From Fibrobacter sp. (GTDB lineage: Bacteria > Fibrobacterota > Fibrobacteria > Fibrobacterales > Fibrobacteraceae), in the NCBI GenBank assembly GCA_024399065.1, contig JAKSIB010000019.1:1-64000 (forward strand): a stretch of 64,000 nt of DNA, written 5' to 3'. The notes under the pieces were generated by a model that worked only from the letters and a program-made list of their open reading frames with translations, did no database searches and was not told the DNA's origin. This document shows, piece after piece, positions 1-9,471 of the stretch (positions are counted from its first letter, which is position 1; the number at the start of each line of letters is the position of its first letter). Made by a program: the position numbers and the translations under genes.

Positions 1-47
1 AATGGAAAAATGTTGTCTAAATAAATTCTACACATAATCCCAAAAAC

Positions 48-86
48 AAAAAAAGTTCCCTGGAGAAATCCAGGGAACCTTTTTTA
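48..86. terminator. Bidirectional intrinsic terminator after glnS
   Basis: A 9-bp perfect stem (55-63 with 70-78, six-base loop) is flanked by seven A on the left and a T run on the right. It can therefore end minus-strand transcription from glnS and plus-strand transcription entering the window. A second perfect 9-bp hairpin (147-155 with 160-168) lies between it and the glnS stop codon and has no T run. Confidence 0.8.
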
Positions 87-183
87 ATTTCAAGCACGTT
101 CGCTAATTACTCGTGGCGCAAGCGCCAAGACCATCGCCTCACCTATGCAGGAGTGCAAACACTCCTGCGCAGGCTTCGGCTCG

Positions 184-1845
184 TTACTTGTTGAAGGAGT
201 CCTTCAGGCCGACGGTGCGGTTGAACACCAGGTGGCCCGGCTTGGAATCGTCGGAATCCAGGCAGAAGTAGCCGAGACGCAGGAACTGGAAGCGGTCTTC
301 CATCTTGGCGTCAGCCAGGCTGGGTTCCAGCTTAGCCTGCTTGATGACCATGGATTCAGGATTCAGGTAGCTGTGCCAATCTTCGCCTTCGGGAACATTG
401 GACGGATCTTCCAGTGTGAACAAATTATCGATGAGGCGGACTTCGGCGTCCACAGCGTGAGCGGCGCTCACCCAATGGATGGTTCCCTTGACCTTGCGGC
501 CATCCGGAGATTCACCACCCTTGGAAGCGGGATCGTATTCGCAGTGGATTACAGTCACCTTGCCGTCAGCATCCTTTTCAACGCTCTTGCAGGTAACGAA
601 ATATGCGCCCTTCAAACGGACTTCGCCTTCCGGCTTCAAGCGGAAGTATTTCTTGGGAGGTTCTTCCATGAAGTCGTCAGCTTCAATGTAGAGTTCCTTG
701 CCAAACGGTACCATGCGGGTGCCGGCATTGGGATCGTTGGGGTTGTTTTCAACTTCAACCATTTCCACCTTGCCATCTTCCCAGTTGTCGATGACAACCT
801 TCACCGGATCGATGACAGCCATAACGCGCTTAGCGCTCTGGTTCAATTCTTCACGGATGCAGAAGTAGAGCAAGTTGACGTCCACCATGGATTCAGCCTT
901 GGAGACACCGATACGGCTGCAGAATTCGCGGATGGAGCTAGGAGTAAAGCCACGACGACGGAAGCCGCAGACCGTAGGCATACGGGGGTCATTCCAACCA
1001 AGAACAGCCTTGGTTTCCACCAATTCAAGAAGCTTACGCTTACTCATCATGGTGTAGGTCAAGTTCAGGCGGGAGAATTCAATCTGCTGCGGGCGGTTTT
1101 CCAAACCAAGTTCGATGAGGAACCAGTCGTACAGCGGACGATGAGCTTCAAATTCCAAAGTACAGATGGAATGGGTAATACCTTCAATCCAGTCGCTAAT
1201 GGGATGAGCGAAGTCGTACATCGGGTAGATGCACCACTTGTCGCCAGTGCGATGGTGAGCGCAGTGCTTGGTACGGTAGATCACCGGGTCGCGCATGTTC
1301 ATGTTGGGGCTAGCCAAATCAACTTTTGCACGGAGGCACTTTTCACCGTCAGCATACTTGCCGTCACGCATTTCGCGGAACAGCTTCATATTTTCTTCAA
1401 CGCTACGATCGCGATACGGAGACGGCTTGGATGGCTTACCAGCGTCGTTACCACGGTATTCCTGCATTTCGTCACGGGTCAGGTCTTCAACGTAAGCCTT
1501 GCCCATTTCGATCATCTTTTCTGCAAATGCGTAAATTTGATCGTAGTAGTCGCTAGCGAAGAATTCTTCCTTCCACTGGAAGCCGAGCCACTTCACATCT
1601 TCACGGATGGAGTCAACGTATTCAACGTCTTCCTTAGTGGGATTGGTATCATCGAAGCGGAGGTTGGTAAAACCACCAAACTTCTGGGCGGTACCGAAGT
1701 TCAGGCAGATAGACTTGGCATGGCCGATGTGGATGTAACCGTTCGGTTCCGGCGGGAAACGAGTAAGCACCTTGTTGCGCTTGCCGGTCTGCAAGTCGTT
1801 CACGATAATGTCTTGAATAAAATTCGAAGATTCAGGAATATCCAT
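184..1845 (-). CDS. glnS: Glutaminyl-tRNA synthetase
   Basis: Charges tRNA-Gln with glutamine in the cytoplasm. At 553 residues it matches bacterial GlnRS. The class I signature is visible: [12 protein letters not shown] at 31-42 (HIGH motif) and the MSKRK form of the KMSKS loop in the middle of the protein. The first domain carries the usual FDDTNP segment and the C-terminal half is the beta-barrel anticodon-binding region. An AAAGG Shine-Dalgarno precedes the ATG by 7 nt. The gene is followed by a strong bidirectional terminator. A GlnRS gene implies direct Gln-tRNA charging, so GatCAB would not be needed for this tRNA. The plus strand opposite is open for most of its length, but that is an antisense shadow. 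Confidence 0.97.
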   Translation of the reverse strand: MDIPESSNFIQDIIVNDLQTGKRNKVLTRFPPEPNGYIHIGHAKSICLNFGTAQKFGGFTNLRFDDTNPTKEDVEYVDSIREDVKWLGFQWKEEFFASDYYDQIYAFAEKMIEMGKAYVEDLTRDEMQEYRGNDAGKPSKPSPYRDRSVEENMKLFREMRDGKYADGEKCLRAKVDLASPNMNMRDPVIYRTKHCAHHRTGDKWCIYPMYDFAHPISDWIEGITHSICTLEFEAHRPLYDWFLIELGLENRPQQIEFSRLNLTYTMMSKRKLLELVETKAVLGWNDPRMPTVCGFRRRGFTPSSIREFCSRIGVSKAESMVDVNLLYFCIREELNQSAKRVMAVIDPVKVVIDNWEDGKVEMVEVENNPNDPNAGTRMVPFGKELYIEADDFMEEPPKKYFRLKPEGEVRLKGAYFVTCKSVEKDADGKVTVIHCEYDPASKGGESPDGRKVKGTIHWVSAAHAVDAEVRLIDNLFTLEDPSNVPEGEDWHSYLNPESMVIKQAKLEPSLADAKMEDRFQFLRLGYFCLDSDDSKPGHLVFNRTVGLKDSFNK

Positions 1846-1903
1846 TTTTTAACCTTTGGCTTTCGGCCTTAATTTTACGCAAGAAATGTAGAAAAATCCC
1901 AAA

Positions 1904-1933
1904 TAAAAAGGCCTCCGACGTTCATCGGAGGCC
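1904..1933 (-). terminator. Intrinsic terminator after cysK
   Basis: An 8-bp GC-rich stem (1911-1918 with 1925-1932) is followed, on the minus strand, by a run of T. It lies 22 bases beyond the cysK stop and separates cysK from glnS. Confidence 0.8.
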
Positions 1934-1954
1934 AGCAAAAAGTCTGTTTGCGGA

Positions 1955-2875
1955 CTATTCGTTCCAGAGCCAGGTACTGAGGTAACGTTCTCCTGTATCC
2001 GGAAGCAGGGCTACAATACGTTTGCCCTTGTTTTCGGGACGCTTTGCCACGGTAAGCGCACACTCCAAAGCAGCACCGGAAGAAATACCCACAAAAATTC
2101 CTTCTTCCGCAGCAGCGGCACGAGCGGCAGTTCCTGCCTTTTCCGTGCTGGTCAGGTAGACTTCATCAATGACCTTCGGATCGTAAATCTTCGGGACAAA
2201 GTTTGCACCAATGCCCTGGATCTTATGGGGGCCAGAAACGCCCTTGGAAATCATGGGAGAGTCGTCCGGTTCAATAGCGATTACATACAAATTAGGGTTC
2301 TTTTCCTTCAAGTATTTTGCAGTTCCGCTAACGGTGCCGCCAGTACCTGCTGTAGCAATGAAAATATCCACCTTACCATCGGTATCACGCCAAATTTCAG
2401 GGCCTGTGGTCTTGTAGTGTGCTTCAGGATTTGCAGGATTCTCAAACTGCTGTGGAATAAAGCTACCCGGATTTGCAGCGGCGATTTCATTAGCCTTTTC
2501 AATGCAGCCTGCCATGCCCTTTGCGCCTTCAGTAAGTACAACTTCTGCACCCAGAGACTTAAGCAACATACGACGTTCCATGCTCATGGAGTCCGGCATG
2601 GTAAGCACCACCTTGTACCCCTTAACGGCGCCAACATAGGCAAGACCAACACCGGTGTTTCCGCTGGTGGGTTCGATAATCAGGGCGCCAGGTTTCAGCT
2701 TACCTTCTTTTTCTGCAGATTCAATCATTTCAAGGGCAACACGATCCTTGGCGCTGCCCAGCGGATTGAACATTTCCAATTTGACATAAACTTCAGCATC
2801 ACTCTTGTTCATCTTATTGATGCGAACAAGAGGGGTATTTCCAATAGTTTCAAGAATGTTATTATAAATCGGCAT
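1955..2875 (-). CDS. cysK: Cysteine synthase (O-acetylserine sulfhydrylase)
   Basis: Makes cysteine from O-acetylserine and sulfide using pyridoxal phosphate. The 306-residue length and full fold-type II pattern fit CysK: IGNTPLVRI near the N-terminus, the PLP-binding lysine K43 in PLGSAKDR, the EPTSGNTG substrate loop and a C-terminal LPDTGERYLST segment. The start is set by an AGAGGA ribosome-binding site eight bases before the ATG. A terminator directly downstream suggests a single-gene unit. CysK and CysM are hard to separate by eye. The C-terminus and asparagine loop favour CysK. Confidence 0.93.
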   Translation of the reverse strand: MPIYNNILETIGNTPLVRINKMNKSDAEVYVKLEMFNPLGSAKDRVALEMIESAEKEGKLKPGALIIEPTSGNTGVGLAYVGAVKGYKVVLTMPDSMSMERRMLLKSLGAEVVLTEGAKGMAGCIEKANEIAAANPGSFIPQQFENPANPEAHYKTTGPEIWRDTDGKVDIFIATAGTGGTVSGTAKYLKEKNPNLYVIAIEPDDSPMISKGVSGPHKIQGIGANFVPKIYDPKVIDEVYLTSTEKAGTAARAAAAEEGIFVGISSGAALECALTVAKRPENKGKRIVALLPDTGERYLSTWLWNE

Positions 2876-2952
2876 AAAAAGTCCTCTGAGGGAAAAATAA
2901 TAACAATAAATAAGCTACATTACAGGGGTATAAGCTAGGAAGGGATTATTCC

Positions 2953-4689
2953 ATGGAAAGTGCAAGAAAAACAATTAACCAGTTTCTAAAGAATAGCTAC
3001 ACCGAAAAGGAATTGAAATCCGAACTTTTCAAAGCCGGTGTTGCCGCTATGGAAGAAGGCTGGACCTTCATGGACGCAAGTTTCCAACTTGGTGGAAAAG
3101 CCAAAGACGAAGGTATGGATCCGGACGAAGTCGAACAGACTCTTCGTCGTGCTTTCGCAGCAGAAAAACGTTCTGAAAGACCTGAACCCGCACCTTCCGC
3201 TGCTCCAGCACAGCAGCCCGCAGCCCAACAGCAGGCCGAAGCCCCCACAATAGCCATGCCGGTCATTTCCCCGCTTTCCGCCGGAATGATTTCCATGGAA
3301 CAAATGTTGGCTCTTGGTCTGGATACCCAGTCCCTGGAATTGTTGCAGAACTTCAAGATTGACCCGGAAGCTCTTTCCATTCCTTGGCCCGCCGCAGACT
3401 GGCGTAAGGACTTGGCAAAGCTCCTGGAAGCCACCTTCGAACCAGATGAAACCATCGAATTCAAGGTTTCCAACACCCCCACTAGCACAGAAGAACTTGT
3501 TTCCAACATCGTCGGACAGGATGACTCCATCAAGAAGATCATGAAGAGCCTGGATAGTCCCGAAGGCGCTCTTCTCTGCATCAACGCTACCAAGGGTGGC
3601 GAAGAAGCAACCGACGAAAGCTGGCATTACCGTTACGTCGTTATCGACAACCCCAAGATGTCCTTGGCCAAGCAGTTGGCTTACTACAAGGCATTGAACC
3701 TCCCCTGCGCCGCCTTGGTGAACACCGGTGCAAACTCCGTGCAGGCCTGGGTCAAGATTCTCGCCAGCGACGAAGAAGAATACAACGAACGCGTTGACTT
3801 CCTTTTCAAGACCTTGGATTCCCAGGGTTTCAAGGTGGACTCCTCCAACCGCAATCCGCACATGATGGTCCGTATGCCGGGCGTGCTCCGCGGTGGTAAG
3901 CAGCAATACCTGATTGGCCTCGAACAAGGCGCCAAGAACTTCAAGGAATGGCAGGAATGGGTTGAATACTCCCTGGATGGCAAGCCGCTGATTGAACTGG
4001 CTAGCGATACGGAAGAAGCCCCGAAGAAAGACCAGTCCATCGTGGAAAACATGCTGCGTACAGGGGAATTCTTCCTGCTCACAGCACCCCCGAAGAGCGG
4101 TAAGTCCTTAGCACTCATGGACTTGGGCCTTTCCATCTGCTACGGCGAAGACTGGTTCGGAAACGCAACTTCTTCTAACGACGTCTTGTTCATCAACTTT
4201 GAACTTACCAAGTCCGTGTTCCTGAACCGCCTCTACATGCTGGGCGCAAAGAGAGACCTTAACGCAAGTACTCCGAAGTTCGGTTTCTTGAACCTCCGCG
4301 GTACGGCACTCTCCCCCATCGAAACCGCCCAGCTTATCGCAAAGAGAATTCAAGGTGCGAAGCGTCTGGAAAACCACGACTACCGCGTAGTGGTCATTGA
4401 CCCGATTTCCGCAGTGCTCCACAACCCCAAGTCCACCCGACTGAACGGCGCTCCCCACCAGATCTTGATGCAGATGATCGACACAATCATCGCACTCACC
4501 GGCTGCGCCGTGGTTTCCACTTGCAACCTGGACGAATACCCGTACCTCGAAGCTCGCGCCGACAGCGTCATGAAGTTGACCCCGGTTGAAGGTAGCTTGA
4601 ACCAGTACCAGATCAACGGCACCTTCCGTGAATTCCCGAAGATGCTGGCCCGTGAATGTTCCTGGATCTACCCGAGATTCCTGGTCTAA
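2953..4689 (+). CDS. Inactivated AEP primase-polymerase domain fused to RepA-like AAA ATPase
   Basis: A 578-residue protein in three parts. Residues 1-70 are a small helical domain, and 75-100 a Pro/Ala/Gln linker. Residues about 146-345 align in order with the archaeo-eukaryotic primase-polymerase domain of phage and plasmid replication proteins. Landmarks are RYVVIDNP, a QLAYYKALNLPCAALVNTG segment and NPHMMVRMPGVLRGGKQQ. The usual catalytic residues are missing: the motif I acidic pair is replaced at 231-233 (IDN), the motif II histidine of SxH is Q264, and NPSR is NPHM. Residues 370-525 form a RecA/RepA-type (AAA_25) ATPase with an intact Walker A (APPKSGKS, 378-385) and a Walker B ending at D483. 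It probably binds nucleotide, and perhaps nucleic acid, without making primers. The ribosome-binding site AGGAAGGGA is strong. First gene of a plus-strand run. Its cellular role is unknown. Confidence 0.7.
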   Translation: MESARKTINQFLKNSYTEKELKSELFKAGVAAMEEGWTFMDASFQLGGKAKDEGMDPDEVEQTLRRAFAAEKRSERPEPAPSAAPAQQPAAQQQAEAPTIAMPVISPLSAGMISMEQMLALGLDTQSLELLQNFKIDPEALSIPWPAADWRKDLAKLLEATFEPDETIEFKVSNTPTSTEELVSNIVGQDDSIKKIMKSLDSPEGALLCINATKGGEEATDESWHYRYVVIDNPKMSLAKQLAYYKALNLPCAALVNTGANSVQAWVKILASDEEEYNERVDFLFKTLDSQGFKVDSSNRNPHMMVRMPGVLRGGKQQYLIGLEQGAKNFKEWQEWVEYSLDGKPLIELASDTEEAPKKDQSIVENMLRTGEFFLLTAPPKSGKSLALMDLGLSICYGEDWFGNATSSNDVLFINFELTKSVFLNRLYMLGAKRDLNASTPKFGFLNLRGTALSPIETAQLIAKRIQGAKRLENHDYRVVVIDPISAVLHNPKSTRLNGAPHQILMQMIDTIIALTGCAVVSTCNLDEYPYLEARADSVMKLTPVEGSLNQYQINGTFREFPKMLARECSWIYPRFLV

Positions 4690-4718
4690 TCCCCTAGGCA
4701 AACAAATCAGTAGTTTAT

Positions 4719-6089
4719 ATGTACAAACAGCCTAAAAAGAATTTTTCTAGTCGTCCTGTAAAATACGACAGACTAAACAGCAGCCGCGGCTCTCTCGGCC
4801 GTAATCTCAGCCGTCTTAACGAAGGCAAAGTCGTTGACAATCAACGAGATAAAGAAGTTCAACCTAAGCCGACAGTCCGTGCTAAGTTGACCTTCGAAGA
4901 CCTTAAGCAGCAACTCACTGCTTGGGTCTCCACCGAAAAAATCCCTGGAAAAATTCAGGCTTGGTACACCGCCGACGCACAGGCAGAAAACGCCGATTGG
5001 CGCATCCTCAAGACCGTTCAAGGCGAACACGAAAAGCTTTCCATTGAAGCTCCTAGCCACGAAATGGAAGCTCCGGAAATCGTCACCAAGATTCTTGAAC
5101 AGTTGAAGAAGGACCACCTCCGCATTTTCAGCAAGGCTCTTCGTCAGATTTGGTTCCGCGCTGCAGGAAATGGAAGCTACGCACTCCTCGTCCAGGTAAA
5201 CCTGAAAGGCCGAAACTCCGCACACGGTTACAAAACTTTCATTGACTTCCTGGAACGTAATTGCCCTGAAGTCTGCAGTTGCCATCATATCCAGTGCCTT
5301 CCCGACTATTTGTTCGATCCCGCAAGCACCCAGGCCATGAAGGTTGAAGCCAAGGCCGCATTCGGCAACGATTTCATTTCCATCGGTAATTCCGGTTCTT
5401 ACATGCATGTGCTGGACTGGGCTCCACGAATTCGCGATGTCTGGTATGGCCTCCCCCTCCGCATCGAAAACGCAATCCACCCCAATCCGGAAGACTGTTT
5501 CTTTGAATTCTATTCCGGCAGTGGCTACGTCAGCTCCATGCTTGCAAACCAATTCAAGCGAGTGGACGCCATGGATTGCCGCGAATACGCCATGCTTTCT
5601 TCCCGAAAGAACGCCCGCGGCCTCATCAGCGAAAACATGCACTTCCATCGCGGCCACGTCGAAGCAGACTTTTTCCCGAAGTTCTTTAACAAGAAGGAAA
5701 ACGAAGGACGTTGGACTTTCTACTTCAATTTGCCCAATGATGAGACTCTCGCTCCCAGCGTAGAACAGGCCGCAGCACAGGCTCGTCCGGAAAGAATCCT
5801 CTTGCAGACCTCCAACCTGGAAGTCGCTGCCAAGGAAATCAAGAGATTCCGTCGTGAAAGCTACATGCTTCGCAAGAGCATCCCCCTCTATCTGGAACCG
5901 GGAAGCAACAAGTTTGATATGTTGTTCATCTTTGTGCCCGACAGAGCCGGTATTTTGGGTCAAAATCCCGCTATGATGGCAAAATCCCGCAATGTTCAGC
6001 GCCCGCAAGAACGAGTTTCCCGTTCAAATCGCCAAGAACAGCCCCATTTTGCCACTGAAGTACCAACATTTAAGCAAAGAAAAGGTTAA
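4719..6089 (+). CDS. TrmA/RlmD-family RNA methyltransferase homologue lacking catalytic residues
   Basis: A 456-residue protein whose C-terminal half has the Rossmann fold of the TrmA/RlmC/RlmD uracil-5 methyltransferases. The SAM-binding strand-loop is FFEFYSGSGYVSSMLA (261-276), followed by an acidic ribose-binding strand and an N-A-R segment. Where active members have DPPR this protein has NLPNDE (337-342), and where they carry the catalytic cysteine (SCNP) it has LLQTSN (361-366). The end of the family pattern (DMFPxTxHVE) survives only as LYLEPGSNKFD. The N-terminal 55 residues are basic and disordered-looking, as is the C-terminal tail. It may still bind SAM or RNA, but uracil methylation is unlikely. 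It lies 29 bases after the AAA ATPase gene and 31 bases before the LysM gene, so cotranscription is likely. Confidence 0.65.
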   Translation: MYKQPKKNFSSRPVKYDRLNSSRGSLGRNLSRLNEGKVVDNQRDKEVQPKPTVRAKLTFEDLKQQLTAWVSTEKIPGKIQAWYTADAQAENADWRILKTVQGEHEKLSIEAPSHEMEAPEIVTKILEQLKKDHLRIFSKALRQIWFRAAGNGSYALLVQVNLKGRNSAHGYKTFIDFLERNCPEVCSCHHIQCLPDYLFDPASTQAMKVEAKAAFGNDFISIGNSGSYMHVLDWAPRIRDVWYGLPLRIENAIHPNPEDCFFEFYSGSGYVSSMLANQFKRVDAMDCREYAMLSSRKNARGLISENMHFHRGHVEADFFPKFFNKKENEGRWTFYFNLPNDETLAPSVEQAAAQARPERILLQTSNLEVAAKEIKRFRRESYMLRKSIPLYLEPGSNKFDMLFIFVPDRAGILGQNPAMMAKSRNVQRPQERVSRSNRQEQPHFATEVPTFKQRKG

Positions 6090-6120
6090 ATTTTTTACGA
6101 ATTAGCCTGTAAGGATTATT

Positions 6121-7290
6121 ATGCGATTTTTCAAAAGTGCTTCCATCTGCCTCGGTTTGACAGCCTTGTTGGCTTCAGCCTATGTCGTCAAGCAGGGTGA
6201 CACCCTTTGGGACTTGAGTGATGAATTCCTCAAGGATCCGTTCGCATGGCCGGACCTTTGGGAAAACAACCGCCACATTAAGGATCCGCACTGGATTTAT
6301 CCGGGCGACTCCATCTATCTTGGCGACAGCATTAAGCACGAAGCCGTCTTGCAGGTCGATCCGTCTCGTAAAAAGTATCCTTGCGACGCTGCAGTAGCAG
6401 ATTCCAACCTTCCGAAGGGCATTACCGCAGCCGGCTGCGATGATGACGGGCGTGACAACGCTTTTGAATCCATGCTCGGTGGTTTGCGCGACATGGACAA
6501 AAAAGACAAGAAGAAGAAGCGCGAAGACGACCAGTACAATTATTCCCAGCGTCCCGCTCCGAAGATTTTCAACGGCTACTATCAGATTCTCGCTCCGGAA
6601 ATCTACACCTTGGATTCTTTGAAGAACGATTCCAACTTTATTTCCATCCGTTCTGCAGAAAAGAAGCAGCCCATCATCCATATGCCGGAACATGAGGTTC
6701 TCGTCGGTCTCGGTAAAAAGACCCACACCAATCTCAAGAAGGGCGACCTCATCGAAATTCTTGATGCACAAGCCATTGACGTTCCTGCGAACGGAAACAG
6801 AAGTGTAGACAAATACGCTTTGCTCCGTCTTTCTGGTATTGCAAAGATCACCGCAATCGGCGACACTCTTTCTCGTGCTCAGATCGTCCAGAGTTTCCGC
6901 GAAATCAAGATTGCACAGTCCAAGGCTCGAGTCAAGATGCCGTTGAATACCATCAACGTTTCTGGCTATACCCAGGAAAAAGCTGTCATGATGGACTCCC
7001 TGGCCATGATTAGATACGCAATGGACCCCATGCTTATCATCGGCTCCTATTCCTATGTTTTGATCGACATGGGTGCAGAACAGGGTTATAACACAGGTGA
7101 CGCAATTGCCGTGTGGGAAGAAGACAAGTCTGATGCAACTATTCCGCCCCACCTTCTCGGCCGAGGAATCATCACAAGATCTGCAAAGAACGAAGCTGCA
7201 ATCTTGATTATGGAAGTCTATTCCAACAATCGTCGTATCGCAACTGGCCATCGAGTTTCCGTAACCCACCGAGCAAACATCGTCCAGTGA
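6121..7290 (+). CDS. Secreted LysM-domain protein
   Basis: A 389-residue exported protein. A short hydrophobic signal peptide (about 1-20) leads directly into one LysM domain at about 21-66 ([12 protein letters not shown], then a YPGDSIYLG segment), which should bind peptidoglycan. A Lys/Asp-rich stretch (about 120-140) separates it from two beta-rich regions, with GD-I/A patterns ([18 protein letters not shown]) like those in long LysM envelope proteins of deltaproteobacteria. TAAGGATT lies six bases upstream of the ATG. Its stop codon overlaps the start of the next small gene by four bases. It precedes a histidine kinase, so it could be a cell-wall probe for that system. That last point is inference. 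Confidence 0.75.
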   Translation: MRFFKSASICLGLTALLASAYVVKQGDTLWDLSDEFLKDPFAWPDLWENNRHIKDPHWIYPGDSIYLGDSIKHEAVLQVDPSRKKYPCDAAVADSNLPKGITAAGCDDDGRDNAFESMLGGLRDMDKKDKKKKREDDQYNYSQRPAPKIFNGYYQILAPEIYTLDSLKNDSNFISIRSAEKKQPIIHMPEHEVLVGLGKKTHTNLKKGDLIEILDAQAIDVPANGNRSVDKYALLRLSGIAKITAIGDTLSRAQIVQSFREIKIAQSKARVKMPLNTINVSGYTQEKAVMMDSLAMIRYAMDPMLIIGSYSYVLIDMGAEQGYNTGDAIAVWEEDKSDATIPPHLLGRGIITRSAKNEAAILIMEVYSNNRRIATGHRVSVTHRANIVQ

Positions 7291-7403
7291 TTAGACAACT
7301 TTCGATTATTGCAGTCGCAGCATTAGCCTTGCTAATGCTTCTTATGGCAGGGAACCTTGTCATACTGCAATTTCCGCAGTTATCCATCCGAATTCCGTTA
7401 TAA
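7287..7403 (+). CDS. 38-residue single-span membrane peptide
   Basis: A small frame that starts at a GTG overlapping the stop codon of the LysM gene (GTGA, the usual coupled-translation overlap). It ends nine bases before the histidine kinase start. The product is 38 residues: a short basic start (MIRQLS), about 22 hydrophobic residues ([22 protein letters not shown]) that would form one transmembrane helix, and a short tail with one arginine. It has no clear Shine-Dalgarno of its own, so it would depend on coupling. It exactly fills the gap between two envelope-signalling genes, which argues for a real gene. I recognise no family. Confidence 0.5.
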   Translation: MIRQLSIIAVAALALLMLLMAGNLVILQFPQLSIRIPL

Positions 7404-7412
7404 AGGATAGGC

Positions 7413-9470
7413 ATGCAGGTTTCACGCAACAATCTGCTGTTTATACTTTTGTTTGCGGGGGGCATTATTTTGCCTACCGCAATTTTGGCGTATCTTAGCT
7501 TTAGAAACATTCAGAACGAGGTCTATCTAGCACAAAAGAATTTCGACGAAAGTCGAACCGCATTCCAGACAGAGCTTGAAGACGCCGTTTCTAAAGAACA
7601 AAAAAAAATATACCAAGAAGCCAAAGGCGCTTCGTTATTCCTGTACGAACAACCACGAGGCCTGCTAGATTTCGGTAACGCGACAGAATTCAAGTCTGTT
7701 GACGGAATTGAAGCCATATTCCTTTTCAACAACGGCAATCTCGTTTATCCGGATATTTCATCACGAAACTTTTCAAGTTCCCGAGGATTTCCCTCTAGTA
7801 TTCCGTCAACTCGAGAACGTAGTTTCTTCCAAGAAGAACAGGAAAATCCGGGCAGCCAGGACAAAATATACCAAAGCAGAGTCGCAAGGACATTCCACCC
7901 GTCATCCATCTTTTTCGATTCAAAGGACGACCAGGTACAAAACCTCCTGGGTATGATCCGCTACAACTACCAAAACAAGAAATATGACAGAGCATTGGAA
8001 CTGCTGGAAATTCTCGAAAAACAGCCACACCAGCAAGGCTACTTGCACATCGACTTAACTCGTTCAGCGAACCTACTTCATTTTGAAATCCTTGTTGCAC
8101 AAAAAAAGCATCAAGAAGCCCAAGATTACTGTCTACAAATACTTAATCAATTCCTTGAAGACAAAAACATCAAGGACCTGTCCTCATCTAGATTTTTCTT
8201 TGAATCCGCATTCACGCAGATTCTTTCCTTTGAAAAGCTTTCCCAAGATAAGCGAGAAGCGTTCTGGAACCTGCGCGAAAACTTCAATCGTCAGCTTGGA
8301 TACATGGACATTCTTTTCAAACACAAGAATATGTTTGAAGAAATTCTTGAGGATGAAAGATCTGCAAAAGACGGAATTCTGTATAAGCAAGAAGACGACA
8401 TAACCCTTCTCAAAATGTCTTACCCTTATTTATCGGGTGATCAGAAGGTCATCGCCAAGATTGACACCAAGGCTTACAAGGATCGTCTTCTAAACAAAAT
8501 GAAAGTTGTTGCTCAGAGTTGGAAAAACATTCCTTTCTCTGTTGTTGACCAGAACGATAATCTCATTTTGGGTAGCATTCCTGACAGTTCTACAATCGTC
8601 AGCCAGAATTCATTGACAGACGCAATGAATTGGGAATTTACTCTGTACGAAAAGGACATGCAAGATATCAAGAAAGAATCTCGCCATCGCATGTTCTTGA
8701 TGTACGGTTTAATGCTTTTCGCCCTCATCGCCGTTATTTTCGGATCAGTCTTTATGTTCCGGTTCATCACACAGGAACGTAGGCTCCTGTCCATGAAAAC
8801 AAACTTCTTGTCCAGCGTTTCCCACGAACTGAAGACCCCTTTGACATCCATCAAGATGTTTGCGGAAATGATGGCTCGCGGCCGTGTCCAAAAAGTTGAA
8901 AAGGTCCAGGAGTATTCAAACCTCATTGGAAAGGAAGCCACTCGACTTGAAAATCTGATTGGAGCCATTCTGAATTACACCCGAATGGAAAACGGAACTA
9001 CAGCATTTAAATGGGAAAAATTGGACTTTTCCGCCTGTGCCAAAAAAGTATTTGATGCCGTAGAAAGTATCGGTATAGAAAAAGGTCTTGAATTTAGAGC
9101 CCATTTTGAGCCTTGCGCATTCGTCATGGGCGACTACACAGCACTTTACAGTTTGTGCCAAAACCTCATCGAAAACGCTATTAAGTATACAAACGCTCCT
9201 GGAGAAATAACTATAGACGTTCTCATCGTGGACAATTATGTTGTATTTTCCGTGACAGACACCGGCGTCGGTATTCCGCCTGCTGAACAAAAAAATATAT
9301 TTAATGATTTTTATAGAGTCGGCGACGAAATGACTAGAAGCACGAAAGGCTCCGGACTGGGTTTGGCAATTGTAAAAAGAGTTGCCAAGACTCATCGCGC
9401 CACAATTTCTTTAATCAGCAAACCAGGAAAAGGCTCCACCTTTACTGTACAATTTAAAAAGGCAGAATAG
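7413..9470 (+). CDS. Membrane sensor histidine kinase with large helical sensor region
   Basis: A 685-residue two-component sensor. TM1 is about 8-30 and TM2 about 427-451. The roughly 395 residues between them should be periplasmic. Within these, about 178-250 looks like paired TPR-type helices (YDRALELLEILEK, HQEAQDYCLQIL), an uncommon sensor make-up. The kinase core is complete: H-box SHELKTPLTS with phospho-acceptor H471, N-box NLIENAIKY (584-592), G1 DTGVGIP (616-622) and G2 GSGLGLAIVK (646-655). AAGGATAG precedes the ATG. The response regulator begins one base after its stop, so the two are a cognate pair. The ligand is unknown. The LysM neighbour suggests a wall- or envelope-related signal. 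Confidence 0.92.
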   Translation: MQVSRNNLLFILLFAGGIILPTAILAYLSFRNIQNEVYLAQKNFDESRTAFQTELEDAVSKEQKKIYQEAKGASLFLYEQPRGLLDFGNATEFKSVDGIEAIFLFNNGNLVYPDISSRNFSSSRGFPSSIPSTRERSFFQEEQENPGSQDKIYQSRVARTFHPSSIFFDSKDDQVQNLLGMIRYNYQNKKYDRALELLEILEKQPHQQGYLHIDLTRSANLLHFEILVAQKKHQEAQDYCLQILNQFLEDKNIKDLSSSRFFFESAFTQILSFEKLSQDKREAFWNLRENFNRQLGYMDILFKHKNMFEEILEDERSAKDGILYKQEDDITLLKMSYPYLSGDQKVIAKIDTKAYKDRLLNKMKVVAQSWKNIPFSVVDQNDNLILGSIPDSSTIVSQNSLTDAMNWEFTLYEKDMQDIKKESRHRMFLMYGLMLFALIAVIFGSVFMFRFITQERRLLSMKTNFLSSVSHELKTPLTSIKMFAEMMARGRVQKVEKVQEYSNLIGKEATRLENLIGAILNYTRMENGTTAFKWEKLDFSACAKKVFDAVESIGIEKGLEFRAHFEPCAFVMGDYTALYSLCQNLIENAIKYTNAPGEITIDVLIVDNYVVFSVTDTGVGIPPAEQKNIFNDFYRVGDEMTRSTKGSGLGLAIVKRVAKTHRATISLISKPGKGSTFTVQFKKAE

Positions 9471-9471
9471 T

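Noticed and set aside
145-1872. 575-residue open frame on the plus strand opposite glnS
   Set aside because: Antisense shadow of a well-supported synthetase gene. The translation has no domain pattern and comes from strong codon bias on the other strand.
2953-4689. Reading the AEP/ATPase fusion as a sign of an integrated plasmid or prophage
   Set aside because: No integrase, attachment repeats, phage structural genes or change in base use are seen around it. Neighbours are ordinary chromosomal genes.
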